A stretch of DNA of 37,620 nucleotides from Candidatus Aminicenantota bacterium (lineage in GTDB: Bacteria > Acidobacteriota > Aminicenantia > UBA2199), in assembly GCA_020355945.1 (NCBI GenBank), contig CP070627.1, positions 4,262,703 through 4,300,322 of the forward strand, read 5' to 3'. This document shows positions 24,680-34,400 of the stretch, in pieces (position 1 is the first letter of the stretch; each line of letters begins with the position of its first letter). The notes below the pieces were generated by a model that had not been told where the DNA came from, did not search any database, and saw only the letters and a list, made by a program, of their open reading frames with translations. The position numbers and the translations under genes are program-made.

Positions 24680-24694
24680 TTAAAAACCGAAATC
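24680..24694 (-). other. C-terminal DFGF tag (NRPS half-C-A-PCP-E-C)
   Basis: The codons GAT TTC GGT TTT precede TAA, and the context is QDNYTADFGF. The tag follows a complete C domain. Confidence 0.9.
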
Positions 24695-27600
24695 TGCCGT
24701 ATAGTTGTCCTGGTCAGAAAATTTCAGCTTTGCTTTTTCATCGCTAATCCCTATGTCTTCGAGGCGGATATCTCCATCATTGAGGATTGTATCTACCAAC
24801 TCTTCAATATGTAAAGCGATTTTTTTTACAAAATTCCTATCATATACCAGGGAATTAAACCTGAATTCAATTCCTAAAGAATCCCCCGGGGAGATTACCA
24901 CATGAAAATTATAATCCGGCTGTGTATATTCAGTAACCTTTAGAACATCAAAGGCCTTATTTGGGGTTCTCTCTACAATCCCTTCCACCTGTTCTGCCAG
25001 TGGGTAATTTTCAAAAACCAGGATATGATCCAATAAATTTCGTTCCAATATACTGCCCGCCTGGATTCGCGCCAATGGATAATAATGATAAGGCTCACTC
25101 CGGATTGCTTTTTCCTGGACCTGGTGTATTAATTGTTGAAATGTCATTCCCCTTTTAAGGGATACTCGTACCGGGATTGTATTGATAAATAGACCCACCA
25201 TGGACTCCACTCCCGTAATTTCAGAAGGGCGGCCGGATACCACCGCACCAAATACCACATCTTCTTCCCGGTTGTATTGACTCAAGAGAATTCCCCAAAT
25301 CGCCTGGATGATTGTATTCACTGTAACCTGGCTCCTTGCAGCCAATAAATGAAGACCTGATGTTTTATCTTCACTAAAGTGGAAAGACTCTCTTTCAAAT
25401 TGATAGCCCTTTTGATCTCTTTTAACACCTTTCTGTTTGGGGAGGCTGGTTTCTTTGGCATAACCTTCCAGGTATTTTTTCCAGTATGCTTCCGCTTCCT
25501 TTTTATCTTGTTGCATTAGCCAGCGGATGTATTCCCGATAAGGTGTACGGGGGGGTAATTTGTATGGTTTATTTTGCCCCAGGTGATTATATATCACTAA
25601 AAACTCTTCGAATAGTATGCCAACACACCATCCATCCATCAATATATGATGAAAACTCCAGGTCACTTCATAGTCCCTGTCACCGGTTTGCAGGACCGCC
25701 GTGCGCATGAGCACATCTTTTTTAAAGTCAAATGAGCGCATCCTGTCTCGTTCCGCAAATTCATCGATTACCGACTGTTTATTTTCATTGGTAATTTTTT
25801 CACGGAGGTCCTGGTATAAAAATTCTACCTGGCGTTCCTTTAAAATGATTTGAATCGGAACCCTTACCCCTTCATACACAAAGGTCGTTCTCAATATATC
25901 ATAACGCATAAACAGTTCATTGATACTTCTTTCAAAAAGAGAGAGGTCCAGGTTCCCGGAAATAGAAATTCTTATTTGCACCGAACCTCCCGGGGATAAC
26001 TGGTTATAGAATGTGTAGAACAGCTTTCCTTCCTGCATCGGACTTAATATGTAGATGTCTTCGATGGGATATTGCTGAGCCAGTTGTTCAACCTTCTGGA
26101 TGGACATTCCGGGATATGTTAAATCACTGGGAGTTAACTGCCTCTCTTTCCTGGACACGCAGTAAGAAATCGTATCGCACAGCCCTTTTTTATAATTATC
26201 CAGGAATGTTTGCATGGTCTCAGGCTTATAATGTCTTTTATTATAAATTACTGTTACCACCAATCGTCCAGCGGTGATTATCCCCGAAATTTCAATTTCA
26301 GATATCCTTTCCCCCTCCGGACTCATGGTATTTCCATATGCCTCTTTGGCAATTGTAAAAGAGGTTTGTCGGATATCCGCATCAAATTGTCCTAAATAAT
26401 TAAAGTTGATCTGAGGATTCAATTTAAATTCGATATTCTTCCTGTATTCTCTTTTTGTTAAATATTTCAGGATTCCGTAACCGATTCCTTTGTTAGGGGC
26501 TCTGCGTAAACTTTCTTTTGTTTCTTTAATCTGGCGGGCCAGGTCATCCCCGGAAGCAATATCCAATACGATGGGGTAAATGGATGTAAACCAACCGATG
26601 GTGCGGCTGATGTCTACCTGGTCTAAAATTTCCTCCCGGCCGTGACCCTCCAGGGCCACCAACAGCCGATTATTCCCGAAAGTTTTATTTACACTTAAGC
26701 CCAATGCCGTCAATAAGATATCATTGACCTCCGTGCCAAATGCATGATTTACTTTAGTTAACAGGAGACGGGATTCCTTTTCGGATAAATTAAAGGATAG
26801 GCTTACTTCATCTTTCTTATGGTTACCTTTTGCGGGAAAATCTTTTTCCAGCGGAGGTATTACCATTGATTCCAATTCCTTCCAATAGGCCTTTTCCTCT
26901 AAGAATTTCGGACTATTGGCATAGTGGTGCAGCTTTTCCGACCAGGACTTGAAGGAATCGGATTTGAGGGGAAGGGCTAAGGGCTGCTTTTTTTTGAATT
27001 GTTGAAATAAAGTTTCCATATCTTCAAAAAGTATACGCCATGATACACCGTCAATCACCAGGTGATGAACGACAATTAATAACCGGTCCCCGTCTTCCAG
27101 GTGAAATAACCCCAGTTTCATTAAGGGACCGGTTTTTAGATCAATACCGGCCTGGATGCGGTTGGCCGTGGATTCTAAGGCGGTAATCGCATCTTCGCTG
27201 TGCCGGTAATCAAATACCTGGAGGGAAAAAGGGTAATCCAATCCCTGGTTTTCCTGGATCATTTCCCCGTCCTGCGTGTTGGTGTTGTATGTCATGCGAA
27301 GCACATCGTGATGCTCTTGTAGTTTTAAAAATACGGCTTTTACAGCCTCTTCTTCAATTCCTTCTTGCGAATAAAACATCACGGCCTGGTTAAAATGATG
27401 ATTGTCCGGGAATTGGCTTTTAAAAAACCAGTGCTGTATCGGGGTTAAGGGAACGAACCCGGAAATCACCGATTGATCAGGAATGATCTCTGTTCTTTTT
27501 AGTAAAGGCGCTAATCTTGCTATAGTGGGTTCCTGGAAGAGATCTCGCATCTCGATTTTATATCCTGCTTTTTTTACCCTGGAAACAATTTGAATGGTTT

Positions 27601-30076
27601 TAATTGAATCGCCTCCAATGGTAAAAAAATTATCATTTATACCTATATTATCTATTCTCAATACATTTTCCCAGATTCCTGTTAACATTCTTTCTACTTC
27701 ATCCCTGGGGGAAGCATATTTACTTTCTGTTATTGGTTGGGGAGCCGGCATTGCCTTCCTGTCTACTTTACCATTGTGGGTTAAGGGAATATTTTCTATT
27801 TGCATAATATAAGTGGGGATCATATAAGCCGGTAAATATTTCGATAAATATTCTTTCAATTTATTTACTTCAGGTTTTTCATTTGAAACAATATATACAC
27901 AAAGGTATTTATCCCCATTGTCATCATCTTTTACCACTGCGATTGCCTCTTTTATTTCATCCTTCTTTAGTAATAGACGTTCGATCTCTCCCGGCTCGAA
28001 CCGATAGCCCCTTATCTTCAACTGAGCGTCGATCCGACCTGAAAACTCCATTTTACCCGCTTCAACCCATCTACCCATATCACCGGTCCTATACATTCTT
28101 TCTCCCGGGACAAAAGGATTTTTTACAAATTTTTCAGCAGTCAATTCCGGTCTATTCAAATATCCCCTGGCAACACCATGTCCTGATATATATATCTCCC
28201 CTGTTACTGTCAGAGGTGCAGGCATTCGATTGCTGTCCAATATATAGACCTGGGTATTATACACAGGAGTTCCTATGGGAACAGATTTTCCCTGATCAGT
28301 TGCGGGATTGAATTTATAGATCATACTACCCACCACCGTTTCAGTTGGACCATATTCATTATACATCTCTATTTGTCCGTTAAAACTCTCATGAATTGTT
28401 TTTGTCAATCCACTATTTAGTTCTTCCCCGCCCACGATAAAGCGCTTGATACTACGTTTGTAACTCCCACCTGGACCCGCACCGGGGTGGGCAACTTCCC
28501 TCTCCCTTAATAGCTTTAAATGAGAGGGGGTTATTTTGACGACTCCGACGCTGTCATCGTCAATTATATTCCCGATTAAGAGCTCTTTGTATTCTCCTGA
28601 ATATACAACAATGGAACTGCCGGTTAACAGGGGAATAAATATCGAAGTTACGGTCAGATCAAATGAAATGGATGTGTACAGGGGAAAATCCAATTTTTCA
28701 TCCTTCACATATGTTTTTATTGCCCAATTGATATAATTCACAACACCCCTGTGGTGAACCATTACCCCTTTGGGCCGGCCGGAAGTCCCGGAGGTGAACA
28801 TCACATAAGCAATATTCATCGGTTTACCGGTGCTTTTCGGGTTATCAGCGCTTCCCACATAAATATCTTCATCATCGAGGAAAATGATATCCCGGGAAGA
28901 GTAGTGCCCCCCACTGGCCCTGTCGCCGGAGATACCAGGGATAAAGTTTTTACTTGTGAGCAGTATAGATGCCCCGCTCTCTTCTAACATAAACCTGGTT
29001 CGATTCACCGGGGTCTCCGGGTCTATAGGTAAATACCCGGCGCCGGCTTTTAATATACCCATTATTCCTATCACCAACTCCACTGAACCCCCGGCCATTA
29101 TGGCGGCGATCTCCTCCGTGCTTATCCCTCTTGATCGCAGCAGACCAGCCAATTGATTGGATTTTCTATTTAACTCTCCATAAGTAATGGAGCCGCTGCT
29201 GTATGACTCCCGGACAGCAATATTTCCCGGTGTTTTTTCCACCTGCTCTTCAAATAATTCATGAAGGGTTTTATCCGCCGGATATTTGATTTTTGTGTTG
29301 TTTACCTCATACAATAGGTGTCTTTTATCCTCTGGTGTTAATATATTTATCCTGTCGATTGGCAGGTTCACATTAACCAGCACCTCATTCAATAGATTTT
29401 TTAAATGAATAATCACTCGTTCTATTGCTTTTATTTCATAAAGGGAGGCGTTGTACTCCACGATTCCTTCCACATATCCTTCTTGGCCGGAAAAGGAAAA
29501 AAGCATATTAGGATTGATGTTGCGGAGGTAACGTTTATCATGGATATTTTCAACGATAATCGCAACATCGAATAGCGGAAAATGATCATTTTTGGAAAAA
29601 GGTATTTCTAATTTTTGCAGCAGCCGTTCCAGGGGATAATTTTGATTTTCAACTACTTCGGTTATCCCTGCTCTCACCTGGAGCAGCAATTCTTTAAAGG
29701 TCATATTATTATTTAACCGATTTCTCAATATAAGAACCGTGTTGATGAATTCGGCGTCTATTTCTTGCTTATAAATCGACGTACCTACAATGATATCTTG
29801 ATTACCAGTGTATTTATTTAGTAATGACACCAACGCTGCTGTCAAAATAAAATGTAACCTGATGTCAGAGTTATTGCTTAATTTCATTAACTGCAAATAT
29901 AGTTTTCCTGCTAATTGAAATTTCAATATTTCTCTTTGATGCTGGTTTACATTGCCTGGTGGGTTGTCATTGGTATAGGGAAAACTGGTTTTTACCAGTT
30001 CCCCTGCTAAATTGTTTAACCAGTAATCTTCCTCATTGCTTTTTATCAACTCGTTAAAATAATCCGAATTTGCCAC
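24680..30076 (-). CDS. NRPS subunit half-C-A(Asn)-PCP-E-C with C-terminal DFGF
   Basis: 1798 aa. The GTG start at 30076 has GGAGG 7 nt upstream. An in-frame TGA lies 18 nt upstream of the start, so the protein cannot extend to a full C domain. Residues 16-248 are the C-terminal lobe of a C domain only. The A domain (262-760) reads D,L,T,K,I,G,E,V,G,K, closest to known Asn codes. A short Gly-rich insertion (AHPGAGPGGSYK) lies before RRFIVGGEE-type sequence. PCP serine is 824 in GGDS. The E domain is canonical, with HHLVIDGVSW from 1004, EGHGREE and NYLGQ. The final C domain has HHILMDGWC from 1476 and LSPMQEG, the type that accepts D-residues from an upstream E. After it a short tail ends in ADFGF. 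The product would be a D-Asn module that passes its chain through its own C-terminal C domain to the next half-C subunit. Confidence 0.94.
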   Translation of the reverse strand: MANSDYFNELIKSNEEDYWLNNLAGELVKTSFPYTNDNPPGNVNQHQREILKFQLAGKLYLQLMKLSNNSDIRLHFILTAALVSLLNKYTGNQDIIVGTSIYKQEIDAEFINTVLILRNRLNNNMTFKELLLQVRAGITEVVENQNYPLERLLQKLEIPFSKNDHFPLFDVAIIVENIHDKRYLRNINPNMLFSFSGQEGYVEGIVEYNASLYEIKAIERVIIHLKNLLNEVLVNVNLPIDRINILTPEDKRHLLYEVNNTKIKYPADKTLHELFEEQVEKTPGNIAVRESYSSGSITYGELNRKSNQLAGLLRSRGISTEEIAAIMAGGSVELVIGIMGILKAGAGYLPIDPETPVNRTRFMLEESGASILLTSKNFIPGISGDRASGGHYSSRDIIFLDDEDIYVGSADNPKSTGKPMNIAYVMFTSGTSGRPKGVMVHHRGVVNYINWAIKTYVKDEKLDFPLYTSISFDLTVTSIFIPLLTGSSIVVYSGEYKELLIGNIIDDDSVGVVKITPSHLKLLREREVAHPGAGPGGSYKRSIKRFIVGGEELNSGLTKTIHESFNGQIEMYNEYGPTETVVGSMIYKFNPATDQGKSVPIGTPVYNTQVYILDSNRMPAPLTVTGEIYISGHGVARGYLNRPELTAEKFVKNPFVPGERMYRTGDMGRWVEAGKMEFSGRIDAQLKIRGYRFEPGEIERLLLKKDEIKEAIAVVKDDDNGDKYLCVYIVSNEKPEVNKLKEYLSKYLPAYMIPTYIMQIENIPLTHNGKVDRKAMPAPQPITESKYASPRDEVERMLTGIWENVLRIDNIGINDNFFTIGGDSIKTIQIVSRVKKAGYKIEMRDLFQEPTIARLAPLLKRTEIIPDQSVISGFVPLTPIQHWFFKSQFPDNHHFNQAVMFYSQEGIEEEAVKAVFLKLQEHHDVLRMTYNTNTQDGEMIQENQGLDYPFSLQVFDYRHSEDAITALESTANRIQAGIDLKTGPLMKLGLFHLEDGDRLLIVVHHLVIDGVSWRILFEDMETLFQQFKKKQPLALPLKSDSFKSWSEKLHHYANSPKFLEEKAYWKELESMVIPPLEKDFPAKGNHKKDEVSLSFNLSEKESRLLLTKVNHAFGTEVNDILLTALGLSVNKTFGNNRLLVALEGHGREEILDQVDISRTIGWFTSIYPIVLDIASGDDLARQIKETKESLRRAPNKGIGYGILKYLTKREYRKNIEFKLNPQINFNYLGQFDADIRQTSFTIAKEAYGNTMSPEGERISEIEISGIITAGRLVVTVIYNKRHYKPETMQTFLDNYKKGLCDTISYCVSRKERQLTPSDLTYPGMSIQKVEQLAQQYPIEDIYILSPMQEGKLFYTFYNQLSPGGSVQIRISISGNLDLSLFERSINELFMRYDILRTTFVYEGVRVPIQIILKERQVEFLYQDLREKITNENKQSVIDEFAERDRMRSFDFKKDVLMRTAVLQTGDRDYEVTWSFHHILMDGWCVGILFEEFLVIYNHLGQNKPYKLPPRTPYREYIRWLMQQDKKEAEAYWKKYLEGYAKETSLPKQKGVKRDQKGYQFERESFHFSEDKTSGLHLLAARSQVTVNTIIQAIWGILLSQYNREEDVVFGAVVSGRPSEITGVESMVGLFINTIPVRVSLKRGMTFQQLIHQVQEKAIRSEPYHYYPLARIQAGSILERNLLDHILVFENYPLAEQVEGIVERTPNKAFDVLKVTEYTQPDYNFHVVISPGDSLGIEFRFNSLVYDRNFVKKIALHIEELVDTILNDGDIRLEDIGISDEKAKLKFSDQDNYTADFGF
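29333..30031 (-). other. N-terminal half-condensation domain (C-terminal lobe only)
   Basis: This covers residues 16-248 of the 24680-30076 product. It starts at EDYWLNNLAGELV and runs through IIVGTS, KQEIDAEFINT and NQNYPLERL to the A-domain linker. The HHxxxDG lobe is missing, and the stop codon just upstream of the start rules out a longer N-terminus. It is closely similar in layout to the half-C at 22196-22888, with the shared motif KQExxAExxNT. Confidence 0.82.
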
Positions 30077-30111
30077 CCTTGTGCCTCCGTGTCAATTTTT
30101 TTTTAAAATCC

Positions 30112-30126
30112 TTAGAACCCAAAATC
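30112..30126 (-). other. C-terminal DFGF tag (MTTase-like radical SAM)
   Basis: The codons GAT TTT GGG TTC precede TAA, and the context is KDEKDFGF. Three of the four codons differ synonymously from at least one other copy in the locus. Confidence 0.9.
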
Positions 30127-31410
30127 TTTTTCATCTTTCGCCAGGATATCTGTTTTGGCCCATGCCAGGTCCTGGGAATCCTCTATTTCTTTTACTTTTT
30201 CTCTGAATGTGTCACTGCAAAATAAATAATCATTTAGGGTTGCCAATCTGAAGGTAGCCTCGTCAATGGTTTCCGGTTCCTTGTTTTGATAGGAAATGGA
30301 GCGAGGGCCCAGGATTTTATCCATTTCCTCCCACCGCAGCGCTGCCTCAGCAGCGGGAACTTTGTCTGCAAATTGGCAAGAAGGAGCCCCTTTTACATCG
30401 CTGTAACTAAAATGGCATATTTTATCAAAACATTTGTCTTGTTTAAAGAAATCTGCCAATTCCCGGAATATTTCCCGGGTTTCCCCGGGGAACCCCACCA
30501 TGATATCTGCGGTTAGATAAAAGCCAGGGTTTTCCTTTTTTATGGTTTTTATCAGATCGTATAACCGGGAAAAGTCAACGTGGCGTCCCATTCGGGTGAG
30601 AATCATTTCATTGACATGCTGAAGCCCGATATGCAGTTCCCGGATAACTCCTCTTTTGCATAGAGATAATATGCTCCGGGAATATTTAATCAGCCAGCGG
30701 TTATGCAGGTAGCCAAAATACAATTCCACCTTTGGTTCAATTGCCAATAGATGCTCCACCAATTGGATTATTGTGGTGTTAATGTCAAACCCGTAGGCAA
30801 ACGTATCCTCTCCCATTAAAAATATCTTATTATGCCCTCCTTGAATGGCAGATTTAAACTCACTTACAATTTTCTCCAGGGGGACGCTTTTCAACTCTCC
30901 TTTTGCTTTGTTTATTACGCAGTAGGTACATCCCCGCAGGCAGCCTTCTGCTATTTTTATATAAAAATAATCGTATTCCTTTTTTATATGCCGGCATTTC
31001 TTATGGGTTTTAAATAAGGAAATCGGCTTGATCCTGGTAAAGGGAATTTTTGCATTGATAAGATCATCCAGCAGCTCTTCATGATGAAGATAGATGATTT
31101 GCCCCTGGAATTCTTTTAATAAATCCTCTTCGTGGGTTTTGGGCAAACACCCCATAACCACGATATTTTTTTCGAGGAAATGCATTTTTTTTAATTTATC
31201 GCGGGTTCTTATTACCTTTTCATACATGGTATCATGAAAACCACAGGCAGAAAAAATAACCAGGTTAACGTCGAAATCCTCGGCTATTTCCCAACCATTT
31301 GCTTTGAAATAATATTCAAGAGTGGAAAAAAACTGCATATTTCGTTCACAATGTAAATTGTTTGTTACGATGGCCACTCTCTTTTTGGTTATCAGTGAAT
31401 TTTGTTTCAT
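30112..31410 (-). CDS. MiaB/RimO-type radical SAM methylthiotransferase-like protein with C-terminal DFGF
   Basis: 432 aa from ATG 31410, which has AGGAGG 6 nt upstream. A longer frame open to 31560 overlaps the previous gene by 98 nt and has no good site. The N-terminal domain has the three cysteines that hold the auxiliary cluster in methylthiotransferases: C21 (NNLHCERN), C56 (FSACGF) and C88 (VMGCLPK), with family-like spacing. The radical SAM core has EGCLRGCTYC (C157, C161, C164), LMGEDTFAYG, LHIGLQHVNEMILTRM and TADIMVGFPGETREIF. Known members methylthiolate tRNA adenosine (MiaB) or the beta-carbon of an Asp in ribosomal protein S12 (RimO). The usual C-terminal TRAM domain is not recognisable; about 60 residues ending KDEKDFGF take its place. 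Lying 35 bp before an Asn-activating NRPS, it may act on carrier-bound Asn or peptide rather than RNA or ribosome. Confidence 0.88.
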   Translation of the reverse strand: MKQNSLITKKRVAIVTNNLHCERNMQFFSTLEYYFKANGWEIAEDFDVNLVIFSACGFHDTMYEKVIRTRDKLKKMHFLEKNIVVMGCLPKTHEEDLLKEFQGQIIYLHHEELLDDLINAKIPFTRIKPISLFKTHKKCRHIKKEYDYFYIKIAEGCLRGCTYCVINKAKGELKSVPLEKIVSEFKSAIQGGHNKIFLMGEDTFAYGFDINTTIIQLVEHLLAIEPKVELYFGYLHNRWLIKYSRSILSLCKRGVIRELHIGLQHVNEMILTRMGRHVDFSRLYDLIKTIKKENPGFYLTADIMVGFPGETREIFRELADFFKQDKCFDKICHFSYSDVKGAPSCQFADKVPAAEAALRWEEMDKILGPRSISYQNKEPETIDEATFRLATLNDYLFCSDTFREKVKEIEDSQDLAWAKTDILAKDEKDFGF

Positions 31411-31462
31411 TAAGATCCTCCTGTTGTAATTGAAACTATTTATCGTTTGTATTTTTATATTC

Positions 31463-31477
31463 TTAAAATCCGAAATC
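31463..31477 (-). other. C-terminal DFGF tag (NRPS C-A-PCP-C)
   Basis: The codons GAT TTC GGA TTT precede TAA, and the context is EDQGDFGF. This is close to EDNGDFGF of the cobalamin radical SAM protein. Confidence 0.9.
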
Positions 31478-34400
31478 GCCCTGGTCCTCTTGAAGAGGGT
31501 TGGATGCTGCCGCTGATACCCCTGGAAGGATTTTGATCTGTTCCAGCCTGGTATTCTCATTGTCCAATACCTGGTTTAAAATGTAGAGGTAATTTTTTGC
31601 CATTTTCTCCACTGCTGCCCGGGTAAACAACGAGGTTGCGTATTGGATATTTATACTGATGGCGTTTTGCATTTCGAACGCTTCAAAATATAAATCAAAT
31701 TTCGCTAAACTATGGTTGTAGGGATATGGAGAAACCTGCAGTTGAGTCAATTCCACTGGTTGGAAGGGAATATTTTGTAATTGGAATACCACATCCACTA
31801 AAGGATATCGATTGGACTCCCTCTTAATGCCAAGTTTACTGACCAATTCGTCAAAGGGATAATCTTGATTGTCAAGGGCATCAATGGTATTTTTTTTAAC
31901 TTCCTCTAAAAATTCGAGGAATAATTTTTCTCCTTTGACACGATTTCTCATGGCGTGCATATTAATGAAAAAACCGACAATATTCTCCAGTTCCGTATGA
32001 CTCCTGCCTGTGGTCACCGAACCGATAATGATGTCCTCCTGGCCGGTATATTTGTACAGTGAAAGGTTGCACACGGCCAGCAAAATCATGTATAAGGTAG
32101 TGCCGGTTTTTTTCATTAATCGTTCCAGTTTTCCCATTAAATTTCCTTCTATCACCACATTTACCTCATCCCCTTCATAATTCCTTACTTTTGGCCGGGT
32201 GTAGCTTAAAGGAATATTTAAGACCGGGATGTCTCCTGTAAATCGATTCAACCAATATTGCTCCTGTTTTTTGAATTCCGCCGACTCAATCCATATGTTA
32301 TGCCAATTCGAATAATCCTTATATTGGATGCGAAGCAGTGGTAATTCCTTTCCTGCAAATAATGCAGCAAACTCTTTTACAAATATTTGCGCAGAGACCC
32401 CGTCTGAAATGATATGATGCATATCTGCCATCAACAGGTATTTTTTGTTTTCCAGGGGCATTAAGCCAACTCTCAACAGCGGTGCCCGGGAAAGATCAAA
32501 GGGACGGACAAAATTCTTTATAGTGCTTGCACAGCGCACAGCGCCTGGCGCCTGGCGTTCCTCTTTACGCTGTGCGCTGTGCGCTTTGCGCTCTGCGCAA
32601 TCGTATTCTATTGCAAATTCCACATTGTCATGGATCCTTTGCACTGGTTCTTCTTCCACCATGACAAAGGATGTCCTGAAACTCTCATGTTTTTGGAGCA
32701 ATTTTCGCAATGCCGCTTCCAACCGGGCTGCATCCCATTCCCCTTCCAGGGTGAAGGCTCCAAAAATGTTGTAAGCGGTACTGACTTCCTCCACCTGGTC
32801 CAGGATATATAATCTTTTCTGGGCTGAGGATAGGCTGTAGTAGTCCTTTTTTTCCACAGGTTCAATGGCTATATATTGATCTTCTTCGGCTTTTTTTATG
32901 TATTGCGATAATCCTTTGATGGTGGGGGTTCTGAAAAGCTCCACCAGGGGAATGTTGACATTTAAGGTTTTGTGTATACCGGACAACATGGTAACAGCTT
33001 TTAAAGAATGGCCTCCTAACTCAAAAAAATTAGCCTCAGTGCTTATTTTCTCTTTTTCCAAGCCCAGCACATCAGACCATATCTCCACCAGCTTTTTTTC
33101 CAATTTAGTTTGGGGAGCGATATACCCTTTCCCTATCGATATTTCAGGGGCTGGCAGCGCTTTCCTGTCTACTTTCCCGTTAGGGGTTAAGGGGATTGCA
33201 TCCATTTTTATAGAAAATGAAGGTAACATATAATCCGGCAAACCTTCGGACAAATAGCTTCTCAATTGGGATACGGTCAATTCTTCTTGCGAAACAATAT
33301 AGGCACATATATATTTATCGCTGTTTGGGTTTGTTCTTACCATGACAACAGCTTCTTTTATATCAATATGATTCAACAGTTGACTCTCTATTTCTCCCAA
33401 TTCGATGCGGTGGCCTCTTATTTTGACCTGGTGATCGATACGTCCCAGGTATTCCATTTCACCGGTTTGCTGCAGCTTTACCAGGTCACCTGAACAATAA
33501 AGCCGCTCTACTTTTTTATACGGGTTTCTTGTAAACTTTTGGTGGGTTAACCCGGGTCTATTTAAATATCCCCTGCATACCCCTTCTCCTCCGACACATA
33601 ATTCCCCGGGTATGCCCAGGGGTAACAGCTTCAGCCCCCTTTCCATTACATACGCGGTTAAGGTGGGTATGGGCTTTCCTATATTGCTTTGATTCGATTT
33701 TATCTCCTGGTCAGTGATCTCTTTGTAGGTCACATGAACGGTGGTTTCTGTGATGCCATACATATTAATCAATTGGGTTCCCGGGTATTTTTCTTTCCAT
33801 TCTTTTAGTTTAGCCGGTTTTAAGGCTTCGCCTCCAAAAATGACGTACCGCAGGTTTAGTTCTCCTCCCGGTTTTTTTAATTCTTCATCTATTAAAGCAT
33901 AAAAGGCTGTGGGGGTCTGGTTTAATACAGTTACTTTCTCCTTTGTTAAAACCTGCAAAAACCCGGTGGGGTCCATTGCCATCATTTTGGGGATAATGAT
34001 TAATTTACCACCGTAGAGTAGGGAACCATACATCTCCCAAACGGAAAAATCAAATCCATAGGAGTGAAACATGGTCCATACATCATGGCTGTCAAAATCA
34101 AAGGGATTATTATCATTGAACAACAAGCGGACAACATTACGATGCTCGATCACCGCACCTTTGGGCTCGCCGGTGGTTCCCGAGGTATATATTACATAGG
34201 CGGCATCAGCAGGGACATTCAGTGATGATAAATCACCGGCGGCTGAGGGGTAACCCTTTTCATTTATTAAATCGATGGCTTCTCCTTTGAACCGGATTTC
34301 CTTTACTAATTCTTTTTGAGTAAGCAGCAGCGAGGTATGGCTGTCATCCAGCATGTAGGTTACTCTTTTCCCGGGATATCCCGGTTCTATGGGCAAATAA

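Noticed and set aside
30085..30100. TTGACA just before the 24680-30076 gene as a promoter
   Set aside because: It overlaps the ribosome binding site region and has no -10 box before the start. Likely chance in an A-rich gap.
31411..31560. Start of the MTTase-like gene at 31560
   Set aside because: It would overlap the preceding NRPS by 98 nt and add 50 residues without family similarity. ATG 31410 has a strong AGGAGG site.
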